Source: Corella eumyota (Eukaryota; Chordata; Ascidiacea; Phlebobranchia; Corellidae). From it: 64,000 bases of DNA. A model generated the notes under the pieces. The model saw only the letters and a program-made list of their open reading frames with translations. It did no database searches and was not told the origin of the DNA. This document shows, piece by piece, positions 1 to 11,132 of this stretch. The translations under genes were made by a program, and so were the position numbers. Position 1 is the stretch's first letter. The number at the start of each line of letters is the position of its first letter. The stretch covers positions 3,782,001-3,846,000 of the forward strand of contig OY720100.1 in assembly GCA_963082875.1 (NCBI GenBank), written 5' to 3'.

Positions 1-2718
1 AAATTTCTGCAACATCATTTATAACTTGAAGAGCCAATTCCCAATTTCTAATTTAAAAAAATTACAAAATTTAATTTACTTTATTAATTTTTTTTAAATA
101 TCATGACTTGTTTAAATTATAGTCAAGCATCTGAATAACCATAAATTTTTATGTTATAGTATCCTTTTTTGGATGTTTTTAAAAGCTTTAAAAAAATCTA
201 AAAAAATGATTATCAGGTTCAAAACTTTTATATAATTTACCTGAAAAGCGGATAACATAAAGACCGTCTACAACATGCGACTATGGCATTTTTTAAAGAA
301 CTTGGGTAATCACACCATGACAAACATGAACTAATTGTTCGAATAGTCCAAGCAGATTCAACATTCTCTTCATCTTCTGTTGATCTTATATCATAAGCAT
401 AAGCAAATAAAATATCAACAACACCTTCATTTAAAAAAATAGGGATTTATAATACTATTGTCCCTATAACTTAATATTGAGTACATTAAAATATATAAAA
501 AAAATAATATTTACGTTTCAAAAATTGTTTAAATTAGTTTACAAACTGCATTAGTTTCTATTTTCATTTTAACGTCAATTAGTCCTTGTTTAAATATATA
601 CCCTTTTAGATTTCCATCTTACCTAAGTAGGCTAGTTTGTTTTCTTTTTGGCTTAACAAGTAAGAACGTCTCGGCAAATGCAAAAGTTTATCATTTTCAT
701 CGGAAGTAAACTCAATATTTTGATGTTCCTTCCACCATGGTTGAAAATGTATTTTTTCCAATATCACTTCATTTTCAAATAGATCAGCCCTTGAATCAAA
801 AAAAAAAATTTAAATTAAATAAAAGTGCCTAAACAAATGTTATGTGGTACAATTAAATTTAAATGAACAAGTAAGTTTTGTTATAAACCTGTGAAAATAC
901 TAGTAATTTCCAATTACATTGTTGCAAATTTTTTTTTTAATTTTATAAACCTAATAGTATTGTAAATGAAGACAAACTAACAAATAATGATCAGAATCAA
1001 ATTTTTCATCTTCTGATTTTTTTCGCAAAATATTTCGCTTGGGAAAACTTGTGGTCTCAGGATTTTTAATGTAAACTATATCCAAACCCTCATTCTGTAA
1101 AAAAAAGAAAATAAAAATCAACACATTTACATATAGTAAAGCGAAAAACTAAATATAGTAGAGCCTATACTTATGTCCAATACCCATGCCTACATAAATA
1201 AACATTCATAAAACTAGGCCAAATGACGACCAACCAGACTCAATTAAATGTTACATGCAGGGTAGAAATTTAAGTAGTACAAATAGTATTTTAAAGGGGG
1301 TGCTTAAGTAGAAAAATTTACCTGTAGTTTTGTTATGACATCTTGTTTTTGATTGCAAAATCCATAACCAAATGAAATAACTTCATCATCAGTAAACTGA
1401 ACGATCTCATTCCAGTTAAAATTAATTTCAGCTTGAACTAAACAAAAAGTTTTAAATATTTGCAATTTTTATATTTGTATAATCTATACCCATAAATAAA
1501 TGTAAAATGAAAGCATTAAAAAAATAAAAATTCATTTTTATTTTAATAAAAAAAGGTTAACTATTTTAAATAACAAAAAATTAAAAATAAGACATTTTAA
1601 TTTATTGACGGTAAGATTGTATTCTTCTAAAACTAAAAAAATGTCATTTGTTACAATATTATATTAAGCAAAATGTAACTTTCTAGTTAAAAAACAGCTT
1701 ACCAGAACCAGGCACTTTGTCTTCAATTTCCTCAACCAAACATGGTTTTGTATTGGTTGTTTTGGGTCCAGCTAATAAAGTTGTTAAAAACTCTAAGCCA
1801 GAAAAATGTTTATCTTTCTCAACTTTCTTAACATTTACTGTATATATCCCAGAATCAACATCATATTTACAATTGGAATTATCCTCTGTTATTTCTTCAG
1901 GAAGTTCCAATCTAATATAAACAACAAAGTTTAAATTTAAATTAAAAGTAGACTATGTAACAAAAAAGTAAACATAAACAATTAAAATAAATAACTCGTT
2001 TCTGTTCATGTAGAAACTGCCCAAAAAAGCATTTAACAAATTTATTTTCACAGTTAATCAGTTCAATACAATTCATTTGTTAAATTAAATACATAAATAA
2101 AGAAATACATGGGCTCGCCCACTCAAAAACAGACTTGTTCTTTTAAAAGACCCAAGCAAAACAATAATTTTTCTAAACCTAATAACATTATTTTCTGCAA
2201 ATTAATAAAATAAAAAAATGTACACCTAACACACAGACTATTACAGACATTACTATTACAGACATTAATGTACACCTAACACACAGACTACTACAGACAT
2301 TACTATTACAGACATTAATGTACACCTAACACACAGACTATTACAGACATTAAAATGTACACCTAACACACAGACTATTACAGACATTAAAGTGTACACC
2401 TAACACACAGACTATTACAGACATTAAAGTGTACACCTAACACACAGACTATTACAGACATTAAAGTGTACACCTAACACACAGACTATTCGTCACCGAC
2501 CCCCCGCGTTTTTTTGCAGGCCGAACCTTCTCACGGCCGAAGCTTCTGGCAACCATTACAGACATTAACAGTTACCTCAAATAATATGGTTTTGCTTGAA
2601 AACAAAAGCAAGATCCATCACATAAAATATCAACTTCGGAAATTTTCGTGTAAGGAGCTTTGATGTTTATTATTAGTTTATCGTTATCCTGGTCAATGTT
2701 AAAAACCGGTGTTAGCAT
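1..2718 (-). CDS. SHQ1: SHQ1, H/ACA snoRNP assembly chaperone (3' end off window)
   Basis: SHQ1 binds newly made dyskerin and holds it until it is built into H/ACA ribonucleoproteins; it acts in cytoplasm and nucleoplasm. Seven exons are readable: 2576..2718 (start, MLTPVFNIDQDNDKL, the N-terminal CS-like domain), 1703..1911, 1322..1437, 982..1094, 623..789, 241..424 and 1..47. Frames join at every junction. Family landmarks are the DGSCFCFQAKPYYLR segment of the CS domain, then SDHYLADLFENE, QPWWKEH and ESAWTIRTISSCLSW of the SHQ1-specific helical domain. The C-terminal exons lie outside the window, so about 330 residues are seen of a protein usually near 570. Intron 1 carries a minisatellite. 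PARL lies 326 bp upstream on the same strand. Identification is firm; exon ends are read by eye. Confidence 0.93.
2217..2569. repeat. Minisatellite in SHQ1 intron 1, with a GC-rich insert
   Basis: About eight head-to-tail copies of a unit beginning tgtacacctaacacacagac. The first two are about 50 bp because they repeat the tattacagacatta block; the later ones are about 37 bp and almost identical. The last copy is interrupted at about 2491..2554 by roughly 65 bp of GC-rich sequence unlike its surroundings, after which the repeat resumes with attacagacattaa. The array ends a few bases from the intron 1 donor at 2575. Confidence 0.9.
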
Positions 2719-3044
2719 CTTTAACTAATACACACTCGAAAAATATATATTTATACGAAACGAAAGTTTGTAAACAAAAGCACGTGCAAGTTGTTGAAGT
2801 GACGTAACCTAAATGTGGCATAAGCCACGCTTTAAATAAACTAATGCCCTTTTTCAAAACTACTTTAAGGTTATCATAAAAAACTAATTTTATTGCTTTT
2901 TTAAGACATTTTTATTTAAATAGAAGTTCCAATAACCTGTAACAACATTCAATAATTCCTAAAAACAACACTAAACAGGTTTATTTTAAACATTTTTTAT
3001 TCTTTTAATTTTACAAATATATAAATTGCATATTATATAAAGAA
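2719..3044. other. SHQ1-PARL intergenic gap
   Basis: This AT-rich stretch lies between the PARL stop and the SHQ1 start, both on the minus strand. It should hold the PARL 3' end and the SHQ1 promoter or trans-splice acceptor. I see no further gene or clear motif. Confidence 0.5.
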
Positions 3045-6000
3045 TTAGTCTTTTTTATCGTTCTTCTTCAACATTTTGTATAACAAATACTCTCCATGTT
3101 TTGCATACCATCTAAAAACAAGATTTAAATAATTTATTTTCTTCAGAAGATGGCTAACACCAGCAGCGTGGTGTAGTGGTCAAAACACTTAGCTTTACTA
3201 CACGAGGTCCTGGTTTCAATCCCCTCTGCTTTTATGCTGTAGCACTCTTGAGTAAGTTGTCATAAACTATGTAAACTCAGGCTAACCCTGCAGTTAATTA
3301 GCACCTTTACTATTAGGTAAATAATTTATTATATTCAAACTCCCAAAGGCAATTTGAGACTGGGTCAGGGTAACTGAAGTTACTCTATGTTTGGATCGTG
3401 TATATAACCTTTATACATTGAGGGTAAAATGTATAAAAAATGTAGTTAAGTATATCAAAAGATAAATATTAACAGTTACAAAAAGGTTAAAAACACAAAG
3501 GCATTAAAACAAAATATCTTACAATCCAAAAAGTAGCCCTGAAAGATGCCCAGCATGATCTAAAGCTGAATACCTCCACTTCGTAAATGCAGCAAAAATT
3601 AAACCGAGGGTATCAAACAATAGAATGCATTTTAAACCATTTTCAGCAGTAAATGACCAAGTCGGAATAAACACAATTGCAAGCCTACTGTCTGGTGTTT
3701 TACTGCATATGTAAGCAAGCACAGCCAGTACAGCACCTGAAAGTTAAAACATTGTTAACCAATAAATATATTCAATTTAGTTACTTTTCTTACATTTTTT
3801 AGCTCTGGCAAATTTAAGAAAATATTAATTCAATATTTTTGGTATGCAGAAGCCAATATGCCCTATTTTTTTAATTTTGCATTTGACAGTTACTAGGCAA
3901 TGTATATGGTTTTCTATTAATAAAAAGCAGTATTATATGTGTATTTTAGCGATGGTGTTTGCACAATTCGGTTAGAAATTGTAACACAATAATACCTGAG
4001 GCACCAAGTGAAGGAACAGTAATGCCACCTATTGTTTTAATTAGTAAACTTCCATAACTTGAAATAGCTGCCGCTGATAAATAAAATGATAGAAAACTAT
4101 TTGAAGACATTAAATCCTAAAAAAAAAACATTTTTAAAAAAGAAAATAGTTTTTAGCAAAAAAAAAATTATCATACAACTTTTTAACTTATTCTTAGGGC
4201 TTTTAATTAAATATTTTAGACAAATATATATCTAGAGTAAAAAGTTTTGAAACTAAAAAATAAATTTGTTTTAAATAATAATCTGTGGAAAACTTAACAC
4301 ATTACATACCTTGGGAAGGGCGTTGCTATGATAAGTAGCAAAATGACCCCATGCTTCAACAAATGTATGAAAAACATACATGTTAAACAACAAATGAAAG
4401 AAAGAAACGTGACTGAAAGCAGAACCAATTAGCGACCAAACTTTTTGTGCAGCTAAAAATAAAAAATTTTTAAGTAAACTACAATTAATTTACTTAATTT
4501 TAGCATAACTTGTGCCTTAACATAACACAGCAAAAAAATTTTAACATATAACTTTATTCAAAATTATTATTTAGTTACGTGATGTGGTTAACAAAAATCT
4601 TGTAGACATTGCAGGTATTAAAGCAGGTAATCTCCAGCAAAACCAAACCGCCAAGTTGAGTCCAATAATAGTTGCTTCAACGCAGGTAATGGGTTGCTAA
4701 AAAAATTTGTGTTTTTTTGCAAGATTACAAAAATACATGTTTTTTTTTGTATATTTCTTTATCCTCGATGTGGGAAAGTCGAATGCGCGACTTAAACATA
4801 GAGTAACATCAGTTACTTCGACCCAGTCTCGAGTTGCCTGTGGCAGTTCGAGATATTATAGATTATAATTGCCCGATAATTATGCTGCTAATTAAGTGCT
4901 GGCTCAGCAGAAGTTCATACCGTTTATAGCGCCTTACTTAAGGGCGCTACAGCATGAGATCAGTGGGGATTGAACCCATGACTCCATGTGTGGTGTAGCA
5001 AGTGTTCTTACCACTACACCACGCTTACAATGTTACTTTAAATGATCATACATTTTTTATAACACTTTATTAACAATTTTTAAAAAATTACCAAAGGATT
5101 TTTCAGTTTTAATCCAAAATTTTGAATGCATCGGTTTAGAAAATTACAATATCTTTGTGTTAAATTATATCTCTCAGTCAGGACAAAAACTGTTCCACTA
5201 ACCTGAAAATAAAAATAAAAAAAAAACAATCACAAATATAGTTAAACAACTTTGGACCATTTAAAAAACAAAAATTCATTATTTTTATATATAGCCTCAA
5301 TATATATATATAAAAATTATACATACCAATATTGTAAAAATGCCGTACAAAAATAGTGATGGTTTAGTGCTTTTTTCTTTATTGGAGTTTGATTTTTTAC
5401 TGTTTGTTTTTTCTTTGTTTAAATCTATTTCCTCAGTGTTTTGACGGGATTGAAAACCTCTAACTGATTGTAACTTTTGTACATTGTTAGAACACAACTG
5501 ATGTGGTAACGAATTATACAAATTGGTATTGTTCAATACATATTTAGGTTGATTCGAAGAAAAATTTATAGATTGGCTATAATTGTTAAACTTTATAACA
5601 AATGCAGAAGATGGATTGTGTATTCTTTTAAGCAAGCTGAAAGATAAATTTTGGTTTTGTAGATAAACATGTCTAAAAATAAATTAAAAAAAATTAATTT
5701 ACCAACCAGAAAATTATGTTTAATCGTTATCGACAAAGCAGTTAATGACATGAGGTATTACCATTCCATATGAATCCTACAACGTGTATGTTTATGTAAG
5801 AATGCCTTTTAAGTATTGAATCCTACAACGTGTATGTTTATGTAAGAATGCCTTTTAAGTATTGAATCCTACAACGTGTATGTTTATGTAAGAATGCCTT
5901 TTAAGTATTGAATCCTACAACGTGTATGTTTATGTAAGAATGCCTTTTAAGTGAGACACAATAGCAAATTTCTTTCGAATTTATCCTCAATATAAGAATT

Positions 6001-6288
6001 TGACTTTACAGTCTTAACATTGGGTAACAGTTGTTATCTGAACCCAGTCTTGAGTTGACTTTTGCAGTTTTAAATGTTATTAATACAATTTCCTGAAAAG
6101 TAATCTGGAGATTGTATTTTTAGCAAATACGTACAGTAATAACAATATTGAAGGCTATTTTAGTAATAAAAATATAAATTTGCAATCTTTACAAATAAAA
6201 AGCAACATTACCTTGATACTTGAAAAACTGTTTGGTAGCAACGATGTGGTATACAAAATCGCAGTGAAAGTCTTGGGCGAAGAAACAT
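3045..6288 (-). CDS. PARL: PARL, mitochondrial inner-membrane rhomboid protease
   Basis: PARL cleaves membrane-spanning helices in the mitochondrial inner membrane; known substrates in other animals include PINK1, PGAM5 and SMAC. Exons: 6212..6288 (ATG, MFLRPRLSLRF, a basic presequence-like start), about 5328..5672 (low-complexity matrix segment, then the first helix GIFTILVCIIFIYIY cut by the donor), about 5091..5204, 4572..4697, 4311..4452, 3998..4118, 3523..3736 and 3045..3111. Both catalytic residues are visible: the serine in SLGASGA, split across the exon border at 3998/3736, and the histidine in LDHAGHLSG. The conserved HVSFFHLLFNMYVF helix is also present. The C-terminus WYAKHGEYLLYKML ends in lysines. 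Introns contain two tRNA-derived SINEs and a minisatellite. It faces PIN4 head to head across 536 bp. Confidence 0.93.
3161..3440 (+). repeat. tRNA-derived SINE, family A, full length
   Basis: Lies in the last PARL intron. The head cagcagcgtggtgtagtgg has an A-box-like start; gtttcaatcccc follows as B box, then the shared body (catgctgtagcac, agactgggtcagggtaactg, ttactctatgtt) and the tail ttgagggtaaaatgtataaa. Here the tail is diverged (gtgtatataacctttatacat), so this is an older copy. Confidence 0.85.
4745..5028 (-). repeat. tRNA-derived SINE, family A, full length
   Basis: A reverse-oriented copy in a PARL intron. It reads tttatcctcgatgtgggaaag at the left (the 3' tail) and ends with accactacaccacgctt (the tRNA-like head). 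The B box reads gggattgaaccc on the plus strand. Confidence 0.88.
5772..5954. repeat. 46-bp minisatellite in PARL intron 1
   Basis: Four near-identical head-to-tail copies of a 46-bp unit that starts gaatcctacaacgtgtatgt and ends ccttttaagtatt. The last copy stops at ttttaagt. The identity of the copies implies recent expansion or ongoing homogenisation. Confidence 0.93.
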
Positions 6289-6824
6289 TCTGGAAATCTA
6301 TAAATTAACGTTCAAACCTTGCTGTGCTTGTTTGTGCAGGATTTCTTAAATCAATCTAATTTGTTAAACATATTGACAATACATTTAAAAAATTTTTAGA
6401 TTCAAAAATTTACCTAAATATACAAGAAATCTTATGATCTTAAGATTTGTTTTTATAAATATATATTTGTTGAGTTGAACTACTCATTTTTTCGCTGTCG
6501 TCGTTTAGCATTTCACATTTGTTGTGACGTCATATACAATAACAGAGTCTGTACGTAGCATGTGCGTACAGCAAAGAGGCAAAGAGCAAACAAAGGCTTA
6601 TAAGTTGTATTTTTTAGGTGTACAATTATTAATTACCGACTTAGTTGGGTTTAACTTTGGTAAATAGTTACGGTTAACTGTTATGTTTACTTCATAATGT
6701 CATTCTACGGTTCTATGTTTTTAATACGTTAGATAAAGCCTTTTCATGTGCTCAATAATTTAAAAAATGTAATTTCAGTAAAAGTTTGATATAATACTAA
6801 ACTAATAGTTAAAATAACTTGATA
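6289..6824. promoter_or_regulatory. Bidirectional PARL / PIN4 promoter region
   Basis: The start codons of PARL (minus) and PIN4 (plus) face each other across 536 bp, so both promoters must lie here. Near the middle, around 6500..6560, the sequence is locally GC-richer (cgctgtcgtcg, gtgacgtcata). I see no clear TATA box for either gene. The exact start sites cannot be set from sequence. Confidence 0.5.
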
Positions 6825-7778
6825 ATGCCAAAAAAAGGTGACAACAAATCAAAGGCTTCTGGGAAAAAAGGTTTTTAATCTATCTTTTTAAAGTATACAA
6901 CAACATATAACCAATAATAATAGTATTCACTTAAAGTAACCCTTATTACATAGCTTTGTGTTACAAGTGGTGTTTTAACCTCTGATGCTTTGTTGCAGGA
7001 TCAGAAAATGCACCAAATTCAAAAGAAAAGAAGGGGGGGACTTCAACAGTAAAGGTGTCTTTCATGTATTGTATTTTAAAAAAGGGTTGTTTAGATTAAC
7101 AGTTGTGTTTTGTATATGTATAATTTAATCTAAAACATAACTGATTATGTTGCAAGGTTCGTCATATTCTATGTGAAAAGCACTCTAAATCCATGGAAGC
7201 AATGGAAAAACTGAAAGCTGGTATGAAATTTAATGAAGTTGCTCAACAATATAGTGAAGACAAAGCTAGATCCGGGGTAGGTTATTGCATCTGCTCATAC
7301 AAACCAAGCTGCAAACTCTGGTGGCATAGTTTAATTACAAGTTTACAACACTTGGTACCACTACAGGAGGTTATTGATGATCCCTGCTGGTTACATTCTA
7401 TCCTATGCTTAAATAAAGAGTTATATAAATGGTATAAAACGCTGCCTAGCCAAAAAAAGGAATCGGCAGATTAAAAATCACACAATTATAATTTATAATA
7501 TTCCGAACTGCTAAAGTCAACTCAGGATTGGGATAGGGTAACAAAGGTTACTTTAATAACTACAAAAAAATTGGATGGGCATGTGGGACTGTTTAAACAT
7601 TTAAAAATTAATTTTGTAGGGTGACTTGGGTTGGATGATAAGAGGTTCTATGGTTGGCCCCTTTCAAGATGCAGCATTTGCCCTACCTGTAAGCACTTTA
7701 GCATCACCCAACTACACAGACCCTCCCGTGAAAACAAAGTTTGGATATCATATTATAATGGTGGAAGGAAAAAAATAA
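6825..7778 (+). CDS. PIN4: PIN4 / Par14, parvulin-type peptidyl-prolyl isomerase
   Basis: A small parvulin that isomerises peptidyl-proline bonds; in mammals it is nuclear, cytosolic and mitochondrial and is linked to pre-rRNA processing. Exons 6825..6870, 6999..7054, 7157..7276 and 7620..7778 join in frame to 126 residues, close to the usual 131. Residues 1 to about 34 are the lysine-rich tail ([15 protein letters not shown]) that binds DNA or pre-ribosomes in the family. The catalytic fold follows: [53 protein letters not shown] and the terminal [12 protein letters not shown]. The absence of a WW domain separates it from PIN1. A polyadenylation signal aataaa lies within about 15 bp of the stop. 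Confidence 0.95.
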
Positions 7779-8339
7779 AATCAAAATAAATAGCCCCCAA
7801 ATTTTAAAGCTATTATACCATCAAAAAATACCTATTAAGTTTAAGAGCAATCTGATATTAAGTAACAATAAATGTGTAGGTAACATATCATGATCTATAC
7901 AAACTTTTAGCTTGAATACACTAGTACAAATAATGTTAATACTTACTAAGATAACCCCTAAAAATACCATTCGATAAACCTTATATTATATGAAATATTT
8001 ATTGGCTTCATGATTGATTGACTAGAATATATAAAAAAGACAACTACAGTAAAAATGTGTAAGCATCATAAAATATGAAAAATGATAAAAAAAAACACTT
8101 ACGGTGGTCTAAATAGTATAATAGAAATAACTTGATTATTAACTCAACAAATCAGCAGACACAAAAATATATATTTTTAAAATCAAACGAAAAATAGTGT
8201 GTTTAATTGCACCATTATAGATCATTTTATTTTACGCTATTTTGAATATAAAAATGAAGATAAAGTTAAATTTGTGTAGATTGAATAAAATGAAATTATA
8301 TTCCATTTTAGTGAAATTATATTTCATTATAGTAGAACA
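7779..8339. other. Intergenic gap between convergent PIN4 and XXYLT1
   Basis: AT-rich 560 bp holding the 3' ends of two convergent genes. An open frame around 8242..8427 is antisense to the last XXYLT1 exon and has no coding signature of its own. Confidence 0.5.
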
Positions 8340-10881
8340 TTATACAGGTATTTTAGTGTCACAATTACCATGCCAAATTTTTATATCACCAGAGCATTGG
8401 AAATACTCGTTAAATATTTCAGCATAACCCTTGTTTTTCCACCATTGACATAACTGCCTATTCCACGTACAATCTAAAGTGTGAAACAATTCTGGAAAAC
8501 TAAAACTAAGAAGTGTAAAGAAATCTTGATCCCCTAAATGGCCTTTGAAGTGGTACCTAAAAAATTTTTAGTTTTAGGTAATTTAGAAAAAAAAGTACAC
8601 AAGCTTATTGTAATGTTTCTAATATTACTTTTTCACTAATTCCTGTGCCACGTTGACATCAAGATTTGAATTGTAAAGATACGACTTTCTCATGTTGTCA
8701 AGTTGTAGCAACAGAACTCCCGAATTATATCCAGGTTGTCCACTCGCCGGTGGATTTCCAAATGTAGTGCCTGGATTTTCTTGTCGATATTTCCATAACA
8801 TATGCCTAAAAAAATTAGTCTTATTAAGTAACCCTTCTTGTTTAGAAAAAATACATTTTTTTACCTGTAAACTGGCTGGTTTTCATATGCCAGCCCAATT
8901 ATATTTTTCTGATTAAAATAAGCAAATTCATTCCAAAGATCACGGATGTTAACCATGATTTTTAAATCAAGATCTAATTGAACTAAGCGATGGACCTATA
9001 TAAAACATAAAAATCCATTGTTGCTTTTATAGAAGACAGTAAAAAATTAGGCATATATATCTTTTGAATAAACGTTAAGGGATATAGCTTACTGTGTCAG
9101 GTAGAATTTTGTGTAGAACCAAAGATAAGAAAAATACGTTGTCCTCATAATATGGATGATCTTGTCCAAATGTTTTTTGTAACTTTTGTGTCATTGGTAT
9201 TAGTTGTTCAGACAATGTAGAAGTACTATGAAAATGAACCTAAAAGAGAAAAAGTCAAATAAGGCTAAGCAGCATTAATTTCTAACTTATGTTGTCAATG
9301 AATAAAAGACTAAGTCACGTTAATATAAAACCCTACAGTTGGCAAAAGTTGTTGTAATGAAATTAAAACTATATCTTGCCTGCAATCATATACCCAATCA
9401 CCACAACCAGCAGTTTTGTATATTTTGTAGACTTTTAAATTGGACATACATAAGTTTTAAACATAAAGTTTTTGTTCTGAATGTAAAAGGACTCCAACCA
9501 AGCCCTTATAATCGCTACTTAGGCTGTGATGGAATACATTACCTTTAAAATAAACTTGGGATGAGGAATGTGAGTTGAAAGATACTCTTCCGCAAAACTT
9601 CTTCCATAATCGTCGCAAACAAAATGAAGATGAAATTTTTCACCCTCCTTAAAAGTAGCATGCTTCAGCATTGATCCAAAGACACCTTTAAACTTCTCTC
9701 TGGAAGTAAAAACAGGCACTAATGAATTTCTTTACACACCAATTTAAGTGTCAAGAAGTAGATATAATAAATACAACATTAATGCAGTGGGAAAAAGGAA
9801 AATAATAATTTTTTTTAAAACATTTCAAAATCATTAAACATAATTTTACAGACTAACATGATGTAGTTACCTAACCCAACATTTAAAGTTTTAAGATAAT
9901 TTGGCAATGCCTAAATTATTGAAATATAATTAATTAATTTGATCAGGATAAAAAACTTTTACTTACTGCAACTTTGGATTGTCCTTACTCTTTATAAAAA
10001 TAAAAAGTACGTGGTAATCATTGTGATATTCTTCAGCATGTTTTTCAGCTTGATTCTAAACAAAAATTACATAGATTTTTAGAATAACACAAAAAAAAGT
10101 TGAATAAAAAAGCTAACAAATGATTTTTAGTAGCATTACCTTTGTCAATTCAGCATGTTTTTCTTGAAAGTCTTTGTCTAAAGAAAACATAAGTGTAATT
10201 GTAAATGCATCTGTAGGATAAAATGTATATAATTAATAACATGTAACTTTTAAATTGTTCTTTACCATGTTTTTGGTGGTTCACATGATCTTGCTTATAA
10301 GCCTCCCTACTTTTACTGACAAAATCCTCTTCTGTTACAGCAAATGAATAAAACAAGAACACGAATAGTAAGGCACACATCAATATCACAATCTGCAAAT
10401 AAAATTAAAAAAATTAACATTTTTATAGCCACATCATTAAATTTCTATTGGATGATTTAATAATTTGACCGGCAGCGTGATGTAGTAATAAGAACTCTTG
10501 CTACACCACTCATGAGGTCGTGGGTTCAATCCCCACTGATCTCATGCTGTAGCGCCCTTGAGTAAGGCGCTATAAACGGTATGAACTCCTGCTGGGCCAG
10601 CACTTAATCAGCAGCATAATTACCGGGCAATTATAGTCTCTATAATATCCCAAACTGCCACAGGTAACTCGAGACTGGGTCGGAGTAACTGATGTTACTC
10701 TATGTTTAAGTCGCGCATTCGACTTTCCCACATCGAGGATAAAGATATATACAAAAATAAAATAACATTATATTTAAATTTTCAAATAATAAATTTTAGT
10801 TTTAAAACTTACGGAAGCATATTTGCTTGAGGTTAGTTGCTTAAACAAACTTTGACTCTTTTTGGGAGCTGATTTTGCCAT
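8340..10881 (-). CDS. XXYLT1: XXYLT1, xyloside alpha-1,3-xylosyltransferase
   Basis: XXYLT1 adds the second, terminal xylose to the Xyl-Glc-O-Ser glycan on EGF repeats of Notch-type proteins in the ER lumen. Nine exons: 10813..10881, 10266..10392, 10140..10177, 9967..10055, 9543..9699, 9093..9239, 8865..8995, 8628..8805 and 8340..8556, giving about 384 residues (human 393). Residues 1-23 are a short basic cytosolic tail (MAKSAPKKSQSLFKQ). They are followed by a signal-anchor helix, IVILMCALLFVFLFYSFAV, as in type II transferases. Catalytic landmarks are the DxD-type motif in VQLDLDLKIMVNIRDLW, ENQPVYRHMLW, GYNSGVLLLQLD, HFKGHLGDQDFFTLL, the disulfide region CTWNRQLCQWW and the terminal IKIWHGNCDT. 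RARS1 ends 251 bp upstream on the same strand. Family membership is clear; a border may be one base off. Confidence 0.94.
10469..10762 (+). repeat. tRNA-derived SINE, family A, full length
   Basis: Lies in XXYLT1 intron 1. The head is ccggcagcgtgatgtagta, the B box gggttcaatcccc, then gtagcgcccttgagtaaggc, aactgatgttactctatg and the tail catcgaggataaagatatat. It is close to the consensus of the other copies, hence relatively young. Confidence 0.9.
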
Positions 10882-11132
10882 TGAATAAGATTTTACATCA
10901 AATAAAGCACAACTACAGGTTGCAAATCACCTACAACCTATCTAAGCAAGTTTAACCTACTTAACATTTATGAAAAATCTATACACAAAAAACACAAGTA
11001 ATTAGTTTTAATTAAGTTCACGTTTTGTTTTCAACAAATTAAACTAATTTAGTTTTATAAATAAAATGTAATTACTTTTGGCACTTTTTTTATTAGGCCT
11101 AAGATATTTACAATCACCAAAAATATGCTCAA

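Noticed and set aside
2217-2490. CRISPR-like array of regular repeats
   Set aside because: The repeats are contiguous tandem units without unique spacers, and the setting is an animal intron. It is a minisatellite.
5772-5954. Repeated small exons in PARL
   Set aside because: No splice signals or conserved frame in the 46-bp units, and the flanking exons join in frame without them.
9339-9548. A plus-strand frame of 69 codons between XXYLT1 exons
   Set aside because: It is intronic to XXYLT1, with no conserved features or splice context.
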